Of a DNA stretch of 64,000 nt, positions 19,023-29,028 are shown in pieces (the stretch's first letter is position 1; every line of letters begins with the position of its first letter). The stretch lies in assembly GCA_009885955.1 (NCBI GenBank), contig VFJS01000068.1, positions 1-64,000 of the forward strand. Direction: 5' to 3'. A program made the position numbers and the translations under genes. Origin of the DNA: Spirochaetia bacterium (GTDB taxonomy: Bacteria; Spirochaetota; UBA4802; UBA5550). The notes under the pieces were generated by a model, which saw only the letters and a list, made by a program, of their open reading frames with translations, was not told the DNA's origin and did no database searches.

Positions 19023-20357
19023 CTAAAATATTTTATCAAGCGCTTCATGGATATTTCTGACACCGATGATATTTCCCTGAAATCCCCCTTTTTCAGCCTC
19101 TTTCAGGTCGCTTTCCGGCAGGATGATTGTTTCAAAACCGGAATGCCGGAATTCCTGCACCCTGCGCAGGCACTGGGTTACAGGCCTCACATCCCCGGAA
19201 AGGGAAAGTTCTCCCAGGATACCAACTCTTTCAGGAATTGATTTTTCCTTCAGGCTCGATGCGATAGCCATGGCAACGGCCAGGTCTGCCGATGTTTCTG
19301 AAATGGAGAATCCGCCTGAAACATTAATAAAAACATCGCTGCCGCCCAGCTTCAGGCCGCCGTGTTTTTCGAGGACGGCGATAATGAGGATCAGCCTGTT
19401 CAGATCAAGCCCGTCGGCCATTCTCCTGGGATTGGAAAAATTGGTGAATGTGACAAGAGACTGCACCTCAAAGAGGATGGTCCTGCTCCCTTCCAGGGCT
19501 GCTGAAACCGCGTTGCCCGGGGATTTTGCCGAAAAGGAGTTGAGGAATATCCTGTTTTTATCCCTGACCTCTTCGAGCCCCTGTCCGGTCATCCTGAAAA
19601 GCCCTATTTCATTTATTGAGCCGAACCTGTTTTTAAATGCCCTCAGTATCCGGTATTCTTTCGCGCTGTCGCCTTCGAAGTAGAGTACGGTATCGACAAT
19701 GTGTTCAAGGAGCTTCGGCCCTGCAATGCTCCCCTCCTTGTTTATGTGCCCGATCAGCATGATTGATATATTGAGCTTTTTTGCAAACCGGGCAAGCCGT
19801 GATGCCGATTCCCGAATCTGGCTAATTGAGCCGGGCATTCCCGGAACATCATGGGAATAGACCGTCTGTATTGAATCTATGATCATGCACTGGATCTGTT
19901 TTTCGTCGCCCGGTATGACAAGTTCCACGATCTCTTCAACGGAAGTGCAGGTTGAAACAAATATTTTTTCTTTTTCGATGCCTAACCGCTCAGCCCTCAT
20001 CCGTATCTGGGCCGGCGACTCCTCCCCGGATATGTACAGGGTTCTCATGCTCCGGGCTATCTGAAGGGCCATGGTGGATTTTCCTATACCCGGTTCGCCT
20101 CCCATGAGAATTATGGATCCCGGGACTATTCCGCCGCCGCATACAAGATTGAATTCGCTATTTTTTGTGTCGATCCTGGGGAGATCCTTTATCGCAATTT
20201 CACCAATTGGAATGACTTCCCCCTTTTCACGGGGTGTTGTTTTATTATCTATTTCAACAATGACATCCCACTGGTTGCACGAATAGCACTTGCCCGACCA
20301 TTTTGAATATTCCGCGCCGCATGATGTGCAGAGAAAGAGTTCCTTTTTTTTTGCCAT
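19023..20357 (-). CDS. radA: DNA repair protein RadA
   Basis: MAKKKELFLCTSCGAEYSKWSGKCYSCNQWDV zinc finger; GGEPGIGKSTMALQIA Walker A; LKEKSIPERVGILGELSLSGDVRPV Lon-like domain. ORF track start (20381) extends upstream of the likely ATG. Confidence 0.96.
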   Translation of the reverse strand: MAKKKELFLCTSCGAEYSKWSGKCYSCNQWDVIVEIDNKTTPREKGEVIPIGEIAIKDLPRIDTKNSEFNLVCGGGIVPGSIILMGGEPGIGKSTMALQIARSMRTLYISGEESPAQIRMRAERLGIEKEKIFVSTCTSVEEIVELVIPGDEKQIQCMIIDSIQTVYSHDVPGMPGSISQIRESASRLARFAKKLNISIMLIGHINKEGSIAGPKLLEHIVDTVLYFEGDSAKEYRILRAFKNRFGSINEIGLFRMTGQGLEEVRDKNRIFLNSFSAKSPGNAVSAALEGSRTILFEVQSLVTFTNFSNPRRMADGLDLNRLILIIAVLEKHGGLKLGGSDVFINVSGGFSISETSADLAVAMAIASSLKEKSIPERVGILGELSLSGDVRPVTQCLRRVQEFRHSGFETIILPESDLKEAEKGGFQGNIIGVRNIHEALDKIF

Positions 20358-21235
20358 TATTGTGTTCTCTGGCCGGACCATATTTTACTGGGGTCCTTGG
20401 ACAGGGTTCTCATTAAATCTCTTGCGGATATGGAAGCATCTTTCAGGTTGTTGTAGATGTCCTCTTCGGTTAAGAGTTTGCCCAGCGTCCCTCTCCCTTT
20501 TTCAAGCCTGAAGATTATTTTGTTCAGGCTGTCTGAGGATTCTGACAGATTCCTCATTGCCACTGAGAACTCCTCCTTATTTTTTTCAGACATGACGGCA
20601 AGGTTGCCGGTGAATTTATTCAACTGAGAGAGAAGCTGTTTGCTTTCACTGTCCAGGTTGGAGAATACCGATTTAGCGCTGAGAACGGACTGCCGTATGT
20701 CGTTCCTGTTTTCACCGGTGAGCCTATTCAGGGTTTCTACAAAATTTTTAGAATTCTGAAAAATATTGGCCAGCATTTCCCCGCCGCTCTGGTCCTGCAT
20801 AAATCCCTGGAATATGAGCATCATCTGGTCAAAGCTCGCAGGGTCAACGGCAAAAATCTTATCCCCGTCCTCAAGAAATTCATCAACGTTTATTGACGGC
20901 GGGACAAAAACATTTACGTATTTTTCACCGATGAGACCTGTTGTAAAAATGGCAAATTTAGTAGTTCTTATAAGTGAGTATTTTTTATCCACCCAGATTT
21001 TTACTTCTGTCTTTTCATCGGATTGTGTTATCTGTTCTACACTTCCTATCTTTATCCCCCCGGCAATCTTTACCGGTGCGCCGGCCTTGAGCCCGTTCAA
21101 AAAACCGAAATAGAGCCTGAGGCTGTACCCTTTCTGTGATATGCTCACCTTGGAAAGAACGGCAACAAGAATAATAAATGCCGTAATGCTGAAGGTTATC
21201 ATGAACCCGACTTTTGTTTCATTGTTCAGCTTCAT
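20357..21235 (-). CDS. MlaD family / MCE domain protein
   Basis: N-terminal TM then YSLRLYFGFLNGLKAGAPVKIAGGIKIGSVEQITQSDEKTEVKIWVDKKYSLIRTTKFAIFTTGLIGEKYVNV; TAATG overlap with radA start. Confidence 0.88.
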   Translation of the reverse strand: MKLNNETKVGFMITFSITAFIILVAVLSKVSISQKGYSLRLYFGFLNGLKAGAPVKIAGGIKIGSVEQITQSDEKTEVKIWVDKKYSLIRTTKFAIFTTGLIGEKYVNVFVPPSINVDEFLEDGDKIFAVDPASFDQMMLIFQGFMQDQSGGEMLANIFQNSKNFVETLNRLTGENRNDIRQSVLSAKSVFSNLDSESKQLLSQLNKFTGNLAVMSEKNKEEFSVAMRNLSESSDSLNKIIFRLEKGRGTLGKLLTEEDIYNNLKDASISARDLMRTLSKDPSKIWSGQRTQ

Positions 21236-21466
21236 TGAATTCCTCCGGGATGTATTAATTCATATAATATTTTTTTTATATTCATGATACGGATTTTAAA
21301 ACGGCAGCATGAATATAGTACTGAATAACATAGTGACATAGCGCGCTTTTTTTTTAAAGTAAATAAAATTAAAAATAAAAAATATTTAGTATTGATAAAT
21401 TACTTGATAATCTTTGTCAGGTAATTTACTGATGCTGGTATATAATTTTACAGGGCAGATGAAAGA

Positions 21467-22210
21467 ATGAGGATTGCACTTTTTGCTGATATCCATGCAA
21501 ACCGCGAAGCAATGGAAGCGTGCCTGAAACATGCCGGGTCACAGCATATCGATCAGTATGTATTTCTGGGTGACCATATAGGCTATGGAGCTGACCCGAA
21601 TTGGGTACTTGATATGGTTATGGCGTATTACGAGAAAGGGGCCATCGCTATCCTGGGAAACCATGATGAAGCGGTGATGAAAAAGGAATACAGCTCAATG
21701 TACGATGAGGCCGGGGATGTTATCCTGTGGACCAGGTCCCGGATGACTGCGGCGCATATCCAGTTCATCTCGGTATTGCCTTTATCAGTTGAAAAATCCG
21801 ATATGTTATATGTCCATGCCCATGCTGCAGACCCCAAAAAGTGGGAGTATATAAAATCGGAATCCGATGCGAAGAGGAGCCTGTCATCAACACTGTCCAG
21901 GGTAACATTCTGCGGGCACCTTCATGAGCCCGGATGTTATTACCAGGGGTTCACCGGTAAGGTGGTGCCGTTTAAACCTGTACCCGGCGTGGATATCCCT
22001 TTCGGTATTCACCGGCGGTGGGTCGCGGTAATCGGTTCTGTGGGGCAGCCGCGTGATGGAGACCCTTCGGCATCGTATTCCATATATGATAAAAAGCGGT
22101 CAACCCTGACCTATTACAGGGTTCCCTATGATGTTGAATCTGCGGCAAAAAAAATTAGAAAGGAGGGGCTGCCTGAATGGTTTGCCGCCCGGCTGGAGAA
22201 AGGCGCGTAA
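21467..22210 (+). CDS. Metallophosphoesterase family protein
   Basis: MRIALFADIHANREAMEACL...VFLGDHIGYGADP...AILGNHDEAV...TFCGHLHEPG. Confidence 0.92.
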   Translation: MRIALFADIHANREAMEACLKHAGSQHIDQYVFLGDHIGYGADPNWVLDMVMAYYEKGAIAILGNHDEAVMKKEYSSMYDEAGDVILWTRSRMTAAHIQFISVLPLSVEKSDMLYVHAHAADPKKWEYIKSESDAKRSLSSTLSRVTFCGHLHEPGCYYQGFTGKVVPFKPVPGVDIPFGIHRRWVAVIGSVGQPRDGDPSASYSIYDKKRSTLTYYRVPYDVESAAKKIRKEGLPEWFAARLEKGA

Positions 22211-22225
22211 TCAACGGGACAGGGA

Positions 22226-22954
22226 ATGGTAACCATATCGACAATTCAGTTTAAGCCGGAACATGGCCGGCCTCATAAAAACCGTGAAGCAATACTGGAG
22301 ATATGTTCAGGCAGGGATGAGGCCGGCACCGGTATTTTTATTCTTCCGGAAATGTGCCTCACCGGTTATATATGGACCGAAAGGGATGACCTGCTATGCC
22401 TTGCCGAATGTGCTGCAGGGGAAAGCTACATGGCATTTTCCGAACTGTGCGTGAAAAATGGTGCTTACCTTGCCTATGGATTTGCTGAACTGGATCCCGT
22501 GAATAGCCTGCTTTATAATTCACAGAATCTCATCGGGCCCGACGGCTCGCTCCTGGCAACGTACAGAAAAACGTACCTCTATGACCTGGATTATACCTGG
22601 GCAGAGCCCGGGGACTCAGGGTTTATTGCCGTTGATACTTCAATAGGGAGGATAGGCCTGGGTATATGCATGGACCTGAACTATGATGACTTTGTTGATT
22701 TTCACAAGTATAATAATACTGACTGGCTTCTCTTTTCAACAAACTGGCTTGAGCAGGGGATAGACGTCCATGACTACTGGTTAAACAGGTTCAATGGATA
22801 CAGGGGAACCGCCTTCATGGCCAACACCTTCGGATTTGAGTTCAACATTGAATTCTGCGGCCGGTCTTCAGTGTATGAGAACGGGAGATTTATTGTACGC
22901 GGGCCGAAAAATAACAGAACAATAATAAAAACCAGCCATATTGCCAGGAAATAA
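22226..22954 (+). CDS. Carbon-nitrogen hydrolase (nitrilase superfamily)
   Basis: FILPEMCLTGYIW ... YRKTYLYDLDYTWAEPGDSGF ... RIGLGICMDLNYDDF. Confidence 0.88.
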   Translation: MVTISTIQFKPEHGRPHKNREAILEICSGRDEAGTGIFILPEMCLTGYIWTERDDLLCLAECAAGESYMAFSELCVKNGAYLAYGFAELDPVNSLLYNSQNLIGPDGSLLATYRKTYLYDLDYTWAEPGDSGFIAVDTSIGRIGLGICMDLNYDDFVDFHKYNNTDWLLFSTNWLEQGIDVHDYWLNRFNGYRGTAFMANTFGFEFNIEFCGRSSVYENGRFIVRGPKNNRTIIKTSHIARK

Positions 22955-22964
22955 AAATAATTTT

Positions 22965-24611
22965 ATGACAACTAAAAAATTGAAATTTTTTATTGTGGAA
23001 GATTCTGCCGTTGACATGCGTTTTCTGGAAAAAATTCTGACCAAGTCGGGCCATATCGTAATCGGAACTTTTGTGACCGGTGAAGATGCCATTGCAAAAG
23101 CCGCAGATTTAAGGCCCGATATGATATTCATGGATATTGAGCTGGGCGGGCAGATTTCAGGGATAGATGCATCAAGTGAATTAAAATCAAAATATTCCAT
23201 TCCTGTTATTTATATCACTTCTTATACGGATTCAAAAATCCTGGAACAGGTCAATGAACTTAGCCCATATGGGTATATCGTTAAGCCCTTTCATAAAAAA
23301 AATCTTCATATTACAATTGAAATAGCAATCAACAGGTTCAACTTTGACATGAAGCTGGAAGAGAGTGAAAAAAAATACCGCCGCATATTTGAGGAATCAG
23401 AAGATGCCATTTTTATTAAAGGCTGCGATGGAAATTTTATTGATTTCAACAGATCCATGGAAACCATTTTCGGCTATAGCCGGGATGAATTATTAAAAAA
23501 GTCCCTGTATGGCCTGGCCATGGAGCCGGAAGATGTGGATGCTTTTGAATCCGCCCTGGAGCAATCGGAGTATGTAAAGGATTTTGAAATTAATTTTATC
23601 GGGAAGGACGGAAAGGTAATTACCCGTTACATTACGGCCAATTCCATTAAAAACAGTGAAGGGGCCTCCACCGGCTGCCAGGCAATAATCAGGGACATTT
23701 CAGAGAAAAAGCTCCTCGATGAAAAAATAAAAATGTCCGAAGAGAAGTACCGGATCCTGATAGAAGGGTCCAACGACATAATATTTACCCTTGATGAAAA
23801 TATGAATTTCCTCAATGTCAATAAATCTTTGTATCGGCACCTGAATTATAAACCCGAAGAGATCCTGTCGAAATCATTCTTTGACATTCTTTTTGAAAAT
23901 GAAGATGCAAATGCAGTTTCAGTACGTTTTATCAGATCCAAACTTGCCAGTTTCAAAAAAATGAAATTACCGATTAATTTCTCAGCCCAGTTTAAATCTT
24001 CAATCAGCACTGAGCCTAAGGAACTGCAGGTTAAACTTGAATATGTGAATATTGAAGGCAAAAATGAAATTCTCGGCAAGGCTTCAAAAGTAATAGAGGA
24101 TACCCTGCTTAAATATTTCATATCGGAAAAATTGACTTATAAAATGGAGAATTATCTCTTCTCAGCCGAGGATGTGAGCCATCGAATCACAAGGAACCTG
24201 GAAAAATACATGGACCAGAAGGACATTAATATTCTCAGAATTGCGGTAAGGGAAATTATCATAAATGCCATAGAGCATGGAAATCTCGATATAACATTTC
24301 AAGAGAAGACCGATGCGCTGGAGAATGAGAATTATATTGAACTCCTCACTGCGCGGCAGCATGATGAGGAGATCATGAATAAGAAAGTTACCATTGAATA
24401 TTTGTTAAAACCGGACAGGGTGATATACAAAATTTCCGATGAAGGTAAAGGATTTGACTTTAAAAAAATTATACATGAGCTGGATAAAGTCAATGAGAAC
24501 TATATTGCCCATGGACGTGGAATAAAAATGGCCGCTAATATTTTTGATAAGATAGTCTTTAACAGAAAAGGGAACCAGGTACTTCTGCAGAAAAATTTCA
24601 AAAAAATATAG
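22965..24611 (+). CDS. Response regulator with two PAS domains and C-terminal RsbW-like HATPase
   Basis: REC (FFIVEDSAVDMRFLEKIL...MIFMDIELGGQISG), PAS (YRRIFEESEDAIFIKGCDGNFIDFNRSMETIFGYSRDELL), HATPase_c_2 (LRIAVREIIINAIEHGNLDIT...ISDEGKGFD). Confidence 0.88.
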   Translation: MTTKKLKFFIVEDSAVDMRFLEKILTKSGHIVIGTFVTGEDAIAKAADLRPDMIFMDIELGGQISGIDASSELKSKYSIPVIYITSYTDSKILEQVNELSPYGYIVKPFHKKNLHITIEIAINRFNFDMKLEESEKKYRRIFEESEDAIFIKGCDGNFIDFNRSMETIFGYSRDELLKKSLYGLAMEPEDVDAFESALEQSEYVKDFEINFIGKDGKVITRYITANSIKNSEGASTGCQAIIRDISEKKLLDEKIKMSEEKYRILIEGSNDIIFTLDENMNFLNVNKSLYRHLNYKPEEILSKSFFDILFENEDANAVSVRFIRSKLASFKKMKLPINFSAQFKSSISTEPKELQVKLEYVNIEGKNEILGKASKVIEDTLLKYFISEKLTYKMENYLFSAEDVSHRITRNLEKYMDQKDINILRIAVREIIINAIEHGNLDITFQEKTDALENENYIELLTARQHDEEIMNKKVTIEYLLKPDRVIYKISDEGKGFDFKKIIHELDKVNENYIAHGRGIKMAANIFDKIVFNRKGNQVLLQKNFKKI

Positions 24612-24726
24612 CAGGTAAGGCAGAGTTTTCAATTAATAATTCTTGCCTTTAAATACACGGGGTGCTAATATGACATATTACGGTCTTTCTGTACAGACTC
24701 GGTAACTGAAATGAAAGAGGAAAGAT

Positions 24727-25185
24727 ATGAATGAATATGACATCTATTCAAAGGTAATTTCAAGATCTGTTGACCACATATTCAAAAATTTTCTTGAGGA
24801 TAATTCAATAAAAGAAGTGAATGAAACCCAGTCCAGGGTTAAAGATCCCCAGGTTGCCATTGAAATCGATGGATCGCTGAAAGGCGAGATTATCATCAAC
24901 CTTCCCGTTGATACACTTAACCTTATAACAAAAAAATTCATAGGTTCTTCCAACCAGAAACTTATTAAGAAGAATTTTCCCGATGTGGCCGGAGAACTTG
25001 CCAACCTGATTACAGGCACAATTGCCAACCAGCTCCAGTATACGAACAAGCATTTAACCCTTTCTCCCCCCGAATTCAACAGTGACTCAATACTGATGAA
25101 GGCGCTTTACGAAAACATAAATCTTTCCTACACTTCAAGATATGGCGGGTTTGATATCGATTTTTATTATAAAAGCAACAGTTGA
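24727..25185 (+). CDS. CheX-like chemotaxis phosphatase family protein
   Basis: VAIEIDGSLKGEIIINLPVDTLNLITKKFIG...FPDVAGELANLITGTIANQLQ. Confidence 0.72.
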   Translation: MNEYDIYSKVISRSVDHIFKNFLEDNSIKEVNETQSRVKDPQVAIEIDGSLKGEIIINLPVDTLNLITKKFIGSSNQKLIKKNFPDVAGELANLITGTIANQLQYTNKHLTLSPPEFNSDSILMKALYENINLSYTSRYGGFDIDFYYKSNS

Positions 25186-25670
25186 AACTTTTTTTCCTTT
25201 TAATAATAATTCCCTTTTTCATGATGCCTGTAACATACCTCATTCATGGAGATACAAGGGAGGCAGCTCTTTTTCATTCAGCAATAGCCAGGGAGGTTTT
25301 ATTCACAGGTAATCCTGTCAGCAGGCCTGCATGTATGTTAAGCGGCGGAGAGACAACAGTAGAAGTTAAGGGTAACGGCAAAGGGGGCCGCAACATGGAA
25401 TTCGCACTTCATGGAGCTTTGGAGATTGCCGGATATGAAATTTTTTTGGTAGCAGGCACCGGCACTGATGGAATAGACGGGCCAACAGATTCGGCCGGGG
25501 CCCTTTCAGATGGAGATACTTTGAAAAGAGCCATTAATATGAATCTGGACATTAAAAATTATATCAGCGACAATAATTCATATAATTTTTTCAAAATGCC
25601 TGGTGATTTGATAATTACAGGGCCGACACAAACCAATGTCATGGATATTAGGGTGTTAATAATCATATGA
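25182..25670 (+). pseudogene. C-terminal (MOFRL-domain) remnant of glycerate kinase
   Basis: HGDTREAALFHSAIAREVLFTGNPVSRPACMLSGGETTVEVKGNGKGGRNMEFALHGALEIAGYE...GTDGIDGPTDSAGALSDGDT...DLIITGPTQTNVMDIRVLIII; N-terminal half absent, TTG start overlaps the cheX-like stop. Confidence 0.75.
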
Positions 25671-25824
25671 TATGACATAATCCTGAAAATTAATAAATTT
25701 ATTTTAGAAAATAGAAAAAATTTGTTGCCTATTATGAAATGATAATATAAAATATCTAATATAAGTAGTGAAATGGGGCATGGATGCCTTTGTTGCAGTA
25801 AATTGTACTATTAGGAGATTGGTC

Positions 25825-26661
25825 ATGAATATGAGAAAATTAATATTTTCCGGAATGATTTTTGTATTGTGCGCGGGTTTATCTATTTCTATTAACGCGC
25901 AAACTGCCGGGGGAGGAGACGCAACCAGTAAAGAGTATAAAGACAAACTGGATGATTCAACTAAGAATGCAGACGGTTCTTATTCAAGTAAAACTCTGGA
26001 TCCATCAAAAAAACCTGAAGATTCTTATCTTGCAAAATTCCACGCCATTGAAGTAATTCAATTATTGATGAAGGAAAATCTGGAACAGATATATCTCCTG
26101 AAAGTTATTGTCAGCAACAATAAGGAAAAACCATGGGGAGATGGCTTTAAAAAAGCGTATGAAGGCTATAAGCTTGCCATGGAGCTTTATTACAGGAGAA
26201 ATGTTATATATGCCAGGCTTAATTTCGAAAATAATAGAAAAGATATCAGTATTCTTCTCGAAATAATTGCCAAAGAATATAGAAAAGAGACCGATGACTT
26301 GCTCTCTAACTGCGCAGCCAGGATCATGGAACTCCATTTAAATGAGCAGACCAAATCTGATCCAAATAAAACTGAAGAGTTATTTAAAAATCAGATGAGG
26401 CTCAGAATTTCCTATGGTCAGCTTGATGACGGAATAGTATCTTTTGATAATAAAAATTTTGTAAGCTCCATTCTGCATTACAGGGTTGCAAAAACCTATG
26501 CAATTAAGATACTTGAAGATTTATCTAAAAAAGAGGAATCTGAAAAATTAAGTAAAGATATGCAAAAGGTCAAAGCTGATAATTTAAACAGGATATTTGA
26601 TGTGTCTGACAACAAGGATACAAGCGGAACAGGCGGAACTACTAAAAAAACAGGCCCTTAA
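25825..26661 (+). CDS. Hypothetical secreted/periplasmic alpha-helical protein
   Basis: RBS TAGGAG before ATG 25825; signal peptide MNMRKLIFSGMIFVLCAGLSISINAQT. Confidence 0.7.
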   Translation: MNMRKLIFSGMIFVLCAGLSISINAQTAGGGDATSKEYKDKLDDSTKNADGSYSSKTLDPSKKPEDSYLAKFHAIEVIQLLMKENLEQIYLLKVIVSNNKEKPWGDGFKKAYEGYKLAMELYYRRNVIYARLNFENNRKDISILLEIIAKEYRKETDDLLSNCAARIMELHLNEQTKSDPNKTEELFKNQMRLRISYGQLDDGIVSFDNKNFVSSILHYRVAKTYAIKILEDLSKKEESEKLSKDMQKVKADNLNRIFDVSDNKDTSGTGGTTKKTGP

Positions 26662-26724
26662 GCGATTTCATTCATGATGGCTGTGTAATTGGTTGTCATA
26701 AACAGTTTCAATTATATGCAATAA

Positions 26725-26757
26725 TAAAAAAAAGGGGATTATATCCCCTTTTTTTTA
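26725..26757. terminator. Bidirectional Rho-independent terminator
   Basis: AAAAAAAAGGGGATTATATCCCCTTTTTTTT: GC stem flanked by A-run and T-run. Confidence 0.85.
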
Positions 26758-26930
26758 TTAACAGAACCCGATTAATATATTAGTGAATAACACCATTGCT
26801 GTATGTATAAATTAGGCTTGCATATATTCAATCTCAATAATTATGCTTACATAGGAATAAGTGACTAATCAATAATTCCGGTTCCATGATTTTTCATCAT
26901 AAATGCAGCCGGGAAATTAATGTTGTACTG

Positions 26931-28253
26931 ATGAAGACGATAAATTTTTCTATGTTCAGAATATCCCGAATAGTATTGTGTATAGCAATTTTTTTATGCC
27001 TTTCACATGTAACCTCGTACTCAAATCCCGATACTATTAATCATTATTTCATTAATGCAGCTCGTATTGCCAGGCCGTCAGTTGTGAGCATAAGCGTATA
27101 TGTAAAAAAAATTTCCGATGAGAAGCCGGTTTACAAAAAAGTTGCCGATGCTACCGGAACCTTAATGTCATCCGATGGACTGATAATTACGAATTATCAT
27201 GTGGTGAGCAAGGGAAATTATTTTGAAATTACCGATTACAATGGAAACGTATATTCAACATTTCCTTTTAATGCAACTGAACAGTTTTTAGCTGATATAA
27301 AAACGGATATCGCAATTCTGAAAATTGATAATAGGATAAACATTGATCTTATTCCGATAAAAACAGGTAATTCCAATGATCTGGCAGTTGGGGAATGGGT
27401 ATTGGCAATTGGAAATCCCTATGGGCTTAACCAGTCAATTACGGGCGGAATAGTTTCATCGAAGGGGAGGGATAATGTCGGGTTTACTGACATTGAGGAT
27501 TTCATCCAGACCGATGTTTCGATAAATCCCGGGAACTCCGGCGGGCCTCTCGTAAATTTGAATGGGGAAATGGTAGGAATAAATACGGCAATAAGGACCG
27601 TCTCAGGAGGATACCAGGGGATAAGTTTTGCCATACCATCAAATATAGTCCAGCGGACCTATAATGATCTGATTGCATATGGGAGGGTAAGACGCGGATG
27701 GCTCGGGTTCATTGCCAGGGAGAAAAAAATTTCGGGGAGAAGCGGCGCTTCTATTGTTGAAATTATTTCTGTGACAAAAAATTCACCTGCAATGGCTGCG
27801 GGTATAAAGAAGGGTGATATAATAAAAAAAATTAATGGGGCTGAAATAAATTCGCTTGGGGCCCTTATTAAATATGTTGCAAATATGCAAATCGGTTCAA
27901 AGATGTATCTGGCCACTGCAAGGGACGGAAAAATTATTGATTTCAAGTTTGTGCTGCGTGAACAGAATGAATATAAAAAAATCCGCAGCAGTCTCATCAG
28001 GCTCTTTGAATTATATGGTATAGAAATTGAGGAAAATGCCGAATCAGACAACCTGATAATTTCTTATATTTCCCCTAATAAGTTGACCTATATGCTGAGA
28101 AATGGCGATATTGTGTATTCAATAAATAACTTCAGGGTTTATACCCTCGAGGATTTTATTGAAAAATTCAACAGGGCGGAGATGAAAATATTAAAATTTC
28201 AGATAATAAGAAATTTTAAAATGTTTGAAATTAATCTGGATGATTATAATTGA
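26931..28253 (+). CDS. HtrA/DegP-like S1C serine protease with PDZ domain
   Basis: TGTLMSSDGLIITNYHVVS, TDIAILKID, IQTDVSINPGNSGGPLVNLNGEMVGINTA, PDZ-like KNSPAMAAGIKKGDIIKKINGAEI. Confidence 0.93.
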   Translation: MKTINFSMFRISRIVLCIAIFLCLSHVTSYSNPDTINHYFINAARIARPSVVSISVYVKKISDEKPVYKKVADATGTLMSSDGLIITNYHVVSKGNYFEITDYNGNVYSTFPFNATEQFLADIKTDIAILKIDNRINIDLIPIKTGNSNDLAVGEWVLAIGNPYGLNQSITGGIVSSKGRDNVGFTDIEDFIQTDVSINPGNSGGPLVNLNGEMVGINTAIRTVSGGYQGISFAIPSNIVQRTYNDLIAYGRVRRGWLGFIAREKKISGRSGASIVEIISVTKNSPAMAAGIKKGDIIKKINGAEINSLGALIKYVANMQIGSKMYLATARDGKIIDFKFVLREQNEYKKIRSSLIRLFELYGIEIEENAESDNLIISYISPNKLTYMLRNGDIVYSINNFRVYTLEDFIEKFNRAEMKILKFQIIRNFKMFEINLDDYN

Positions 28254-28257
28254 TATC

Positions 28258-28887
28258 CTACTTCCTTTTCCTTGCATATTCCTTCATGTATTCATCTATA
28301 AGGCTTTTATTTTTTTGTTCCTTATTTTCATCATCTTCTCTTACAGGTTTCAGTTTTCTGTTGAAAAAGTTTGAAAACGTTTCAGCAGGTTTTATAAAAA
28401 TTTTAATTAACGAACTGAAAAAACCGCTGAGGCCGTTTACAATTTTTTTTAGAATTGAAACTTTGCCACCCGATGCCGATGTGGATATATATGCCTTTGT
28501 GGATGATATTGTTGAATCCAGTGTTGACATGGTGGCAGAGGCAACTTTCCCGGCAGCCATCGATAATTGCCTTCCATACATGGCAGGTATGGGATTGGGT
28601 TCATTGCTTAATATAACTGAAGGGGCGCTCGATACTCTTTTCGGCAGTCTTTTCCAGAAAATTACTGTTGACCTGGACTCATCTGCCCCCCTGTCAATTG
28701 CATACAATATAATGTAATACATGTACATGAAGAAATTATAAAAGATAAGGTAGAAGGCGGCCCAAATTTCAAAAAAGGCCCATAATGCTTCATAGAGGAT
28801 TTTAAAGAAATCAACTATCTTAAAAAAAAATTTAAATATATTATCAACTGCAGAATTGTAAAATTGTTTTACAATAGTATAATTCAT
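28258..28887 (-). CDS. Hypothetical membrane protein
   Basis: Aromatic-rich hydrophobic N-terminus and polar tail; antisense ORF 28250-28717 less plausible. Confidence 0.55.
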   Translation of the reverse strand: MNYTIVKQFYNSAVDNIFKFFFKIVDFFKILYEALWAFFEIWAAFYLIFYNFFMYMYYIILYAIDRGADESRSTVIFWKRLPKRVSSAPSVILSNEPNPIPAMYGRQLSMAAGKVASATMSTLDSTISSTKAYISTSASGGKVSILKKIVNGLSGFFSSLIKIFIKPAETFSNFFNRKLKPVREDDENKEQKNKSLIDEYMKEYARKRK

Positions 28888-29028
28888 ATTTTACTCCGGA
28901 TTGTATAATTGCTTATATTAAATTTTTCGGTAAAAAGCGTAAAGAAAAATTAAAAAATTTTTGTAATTAGTTGAAAATTTCATATTATCTGATTTTTTAT
29001 TTTGGATACAAGAGAACTACTGATATTG

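Noticed and set aside
28250-28717. 155-aa plus-strand ORF
   Set aside because: Fully antisense to the longer minus ORF 28258-28887, which has better coding character.
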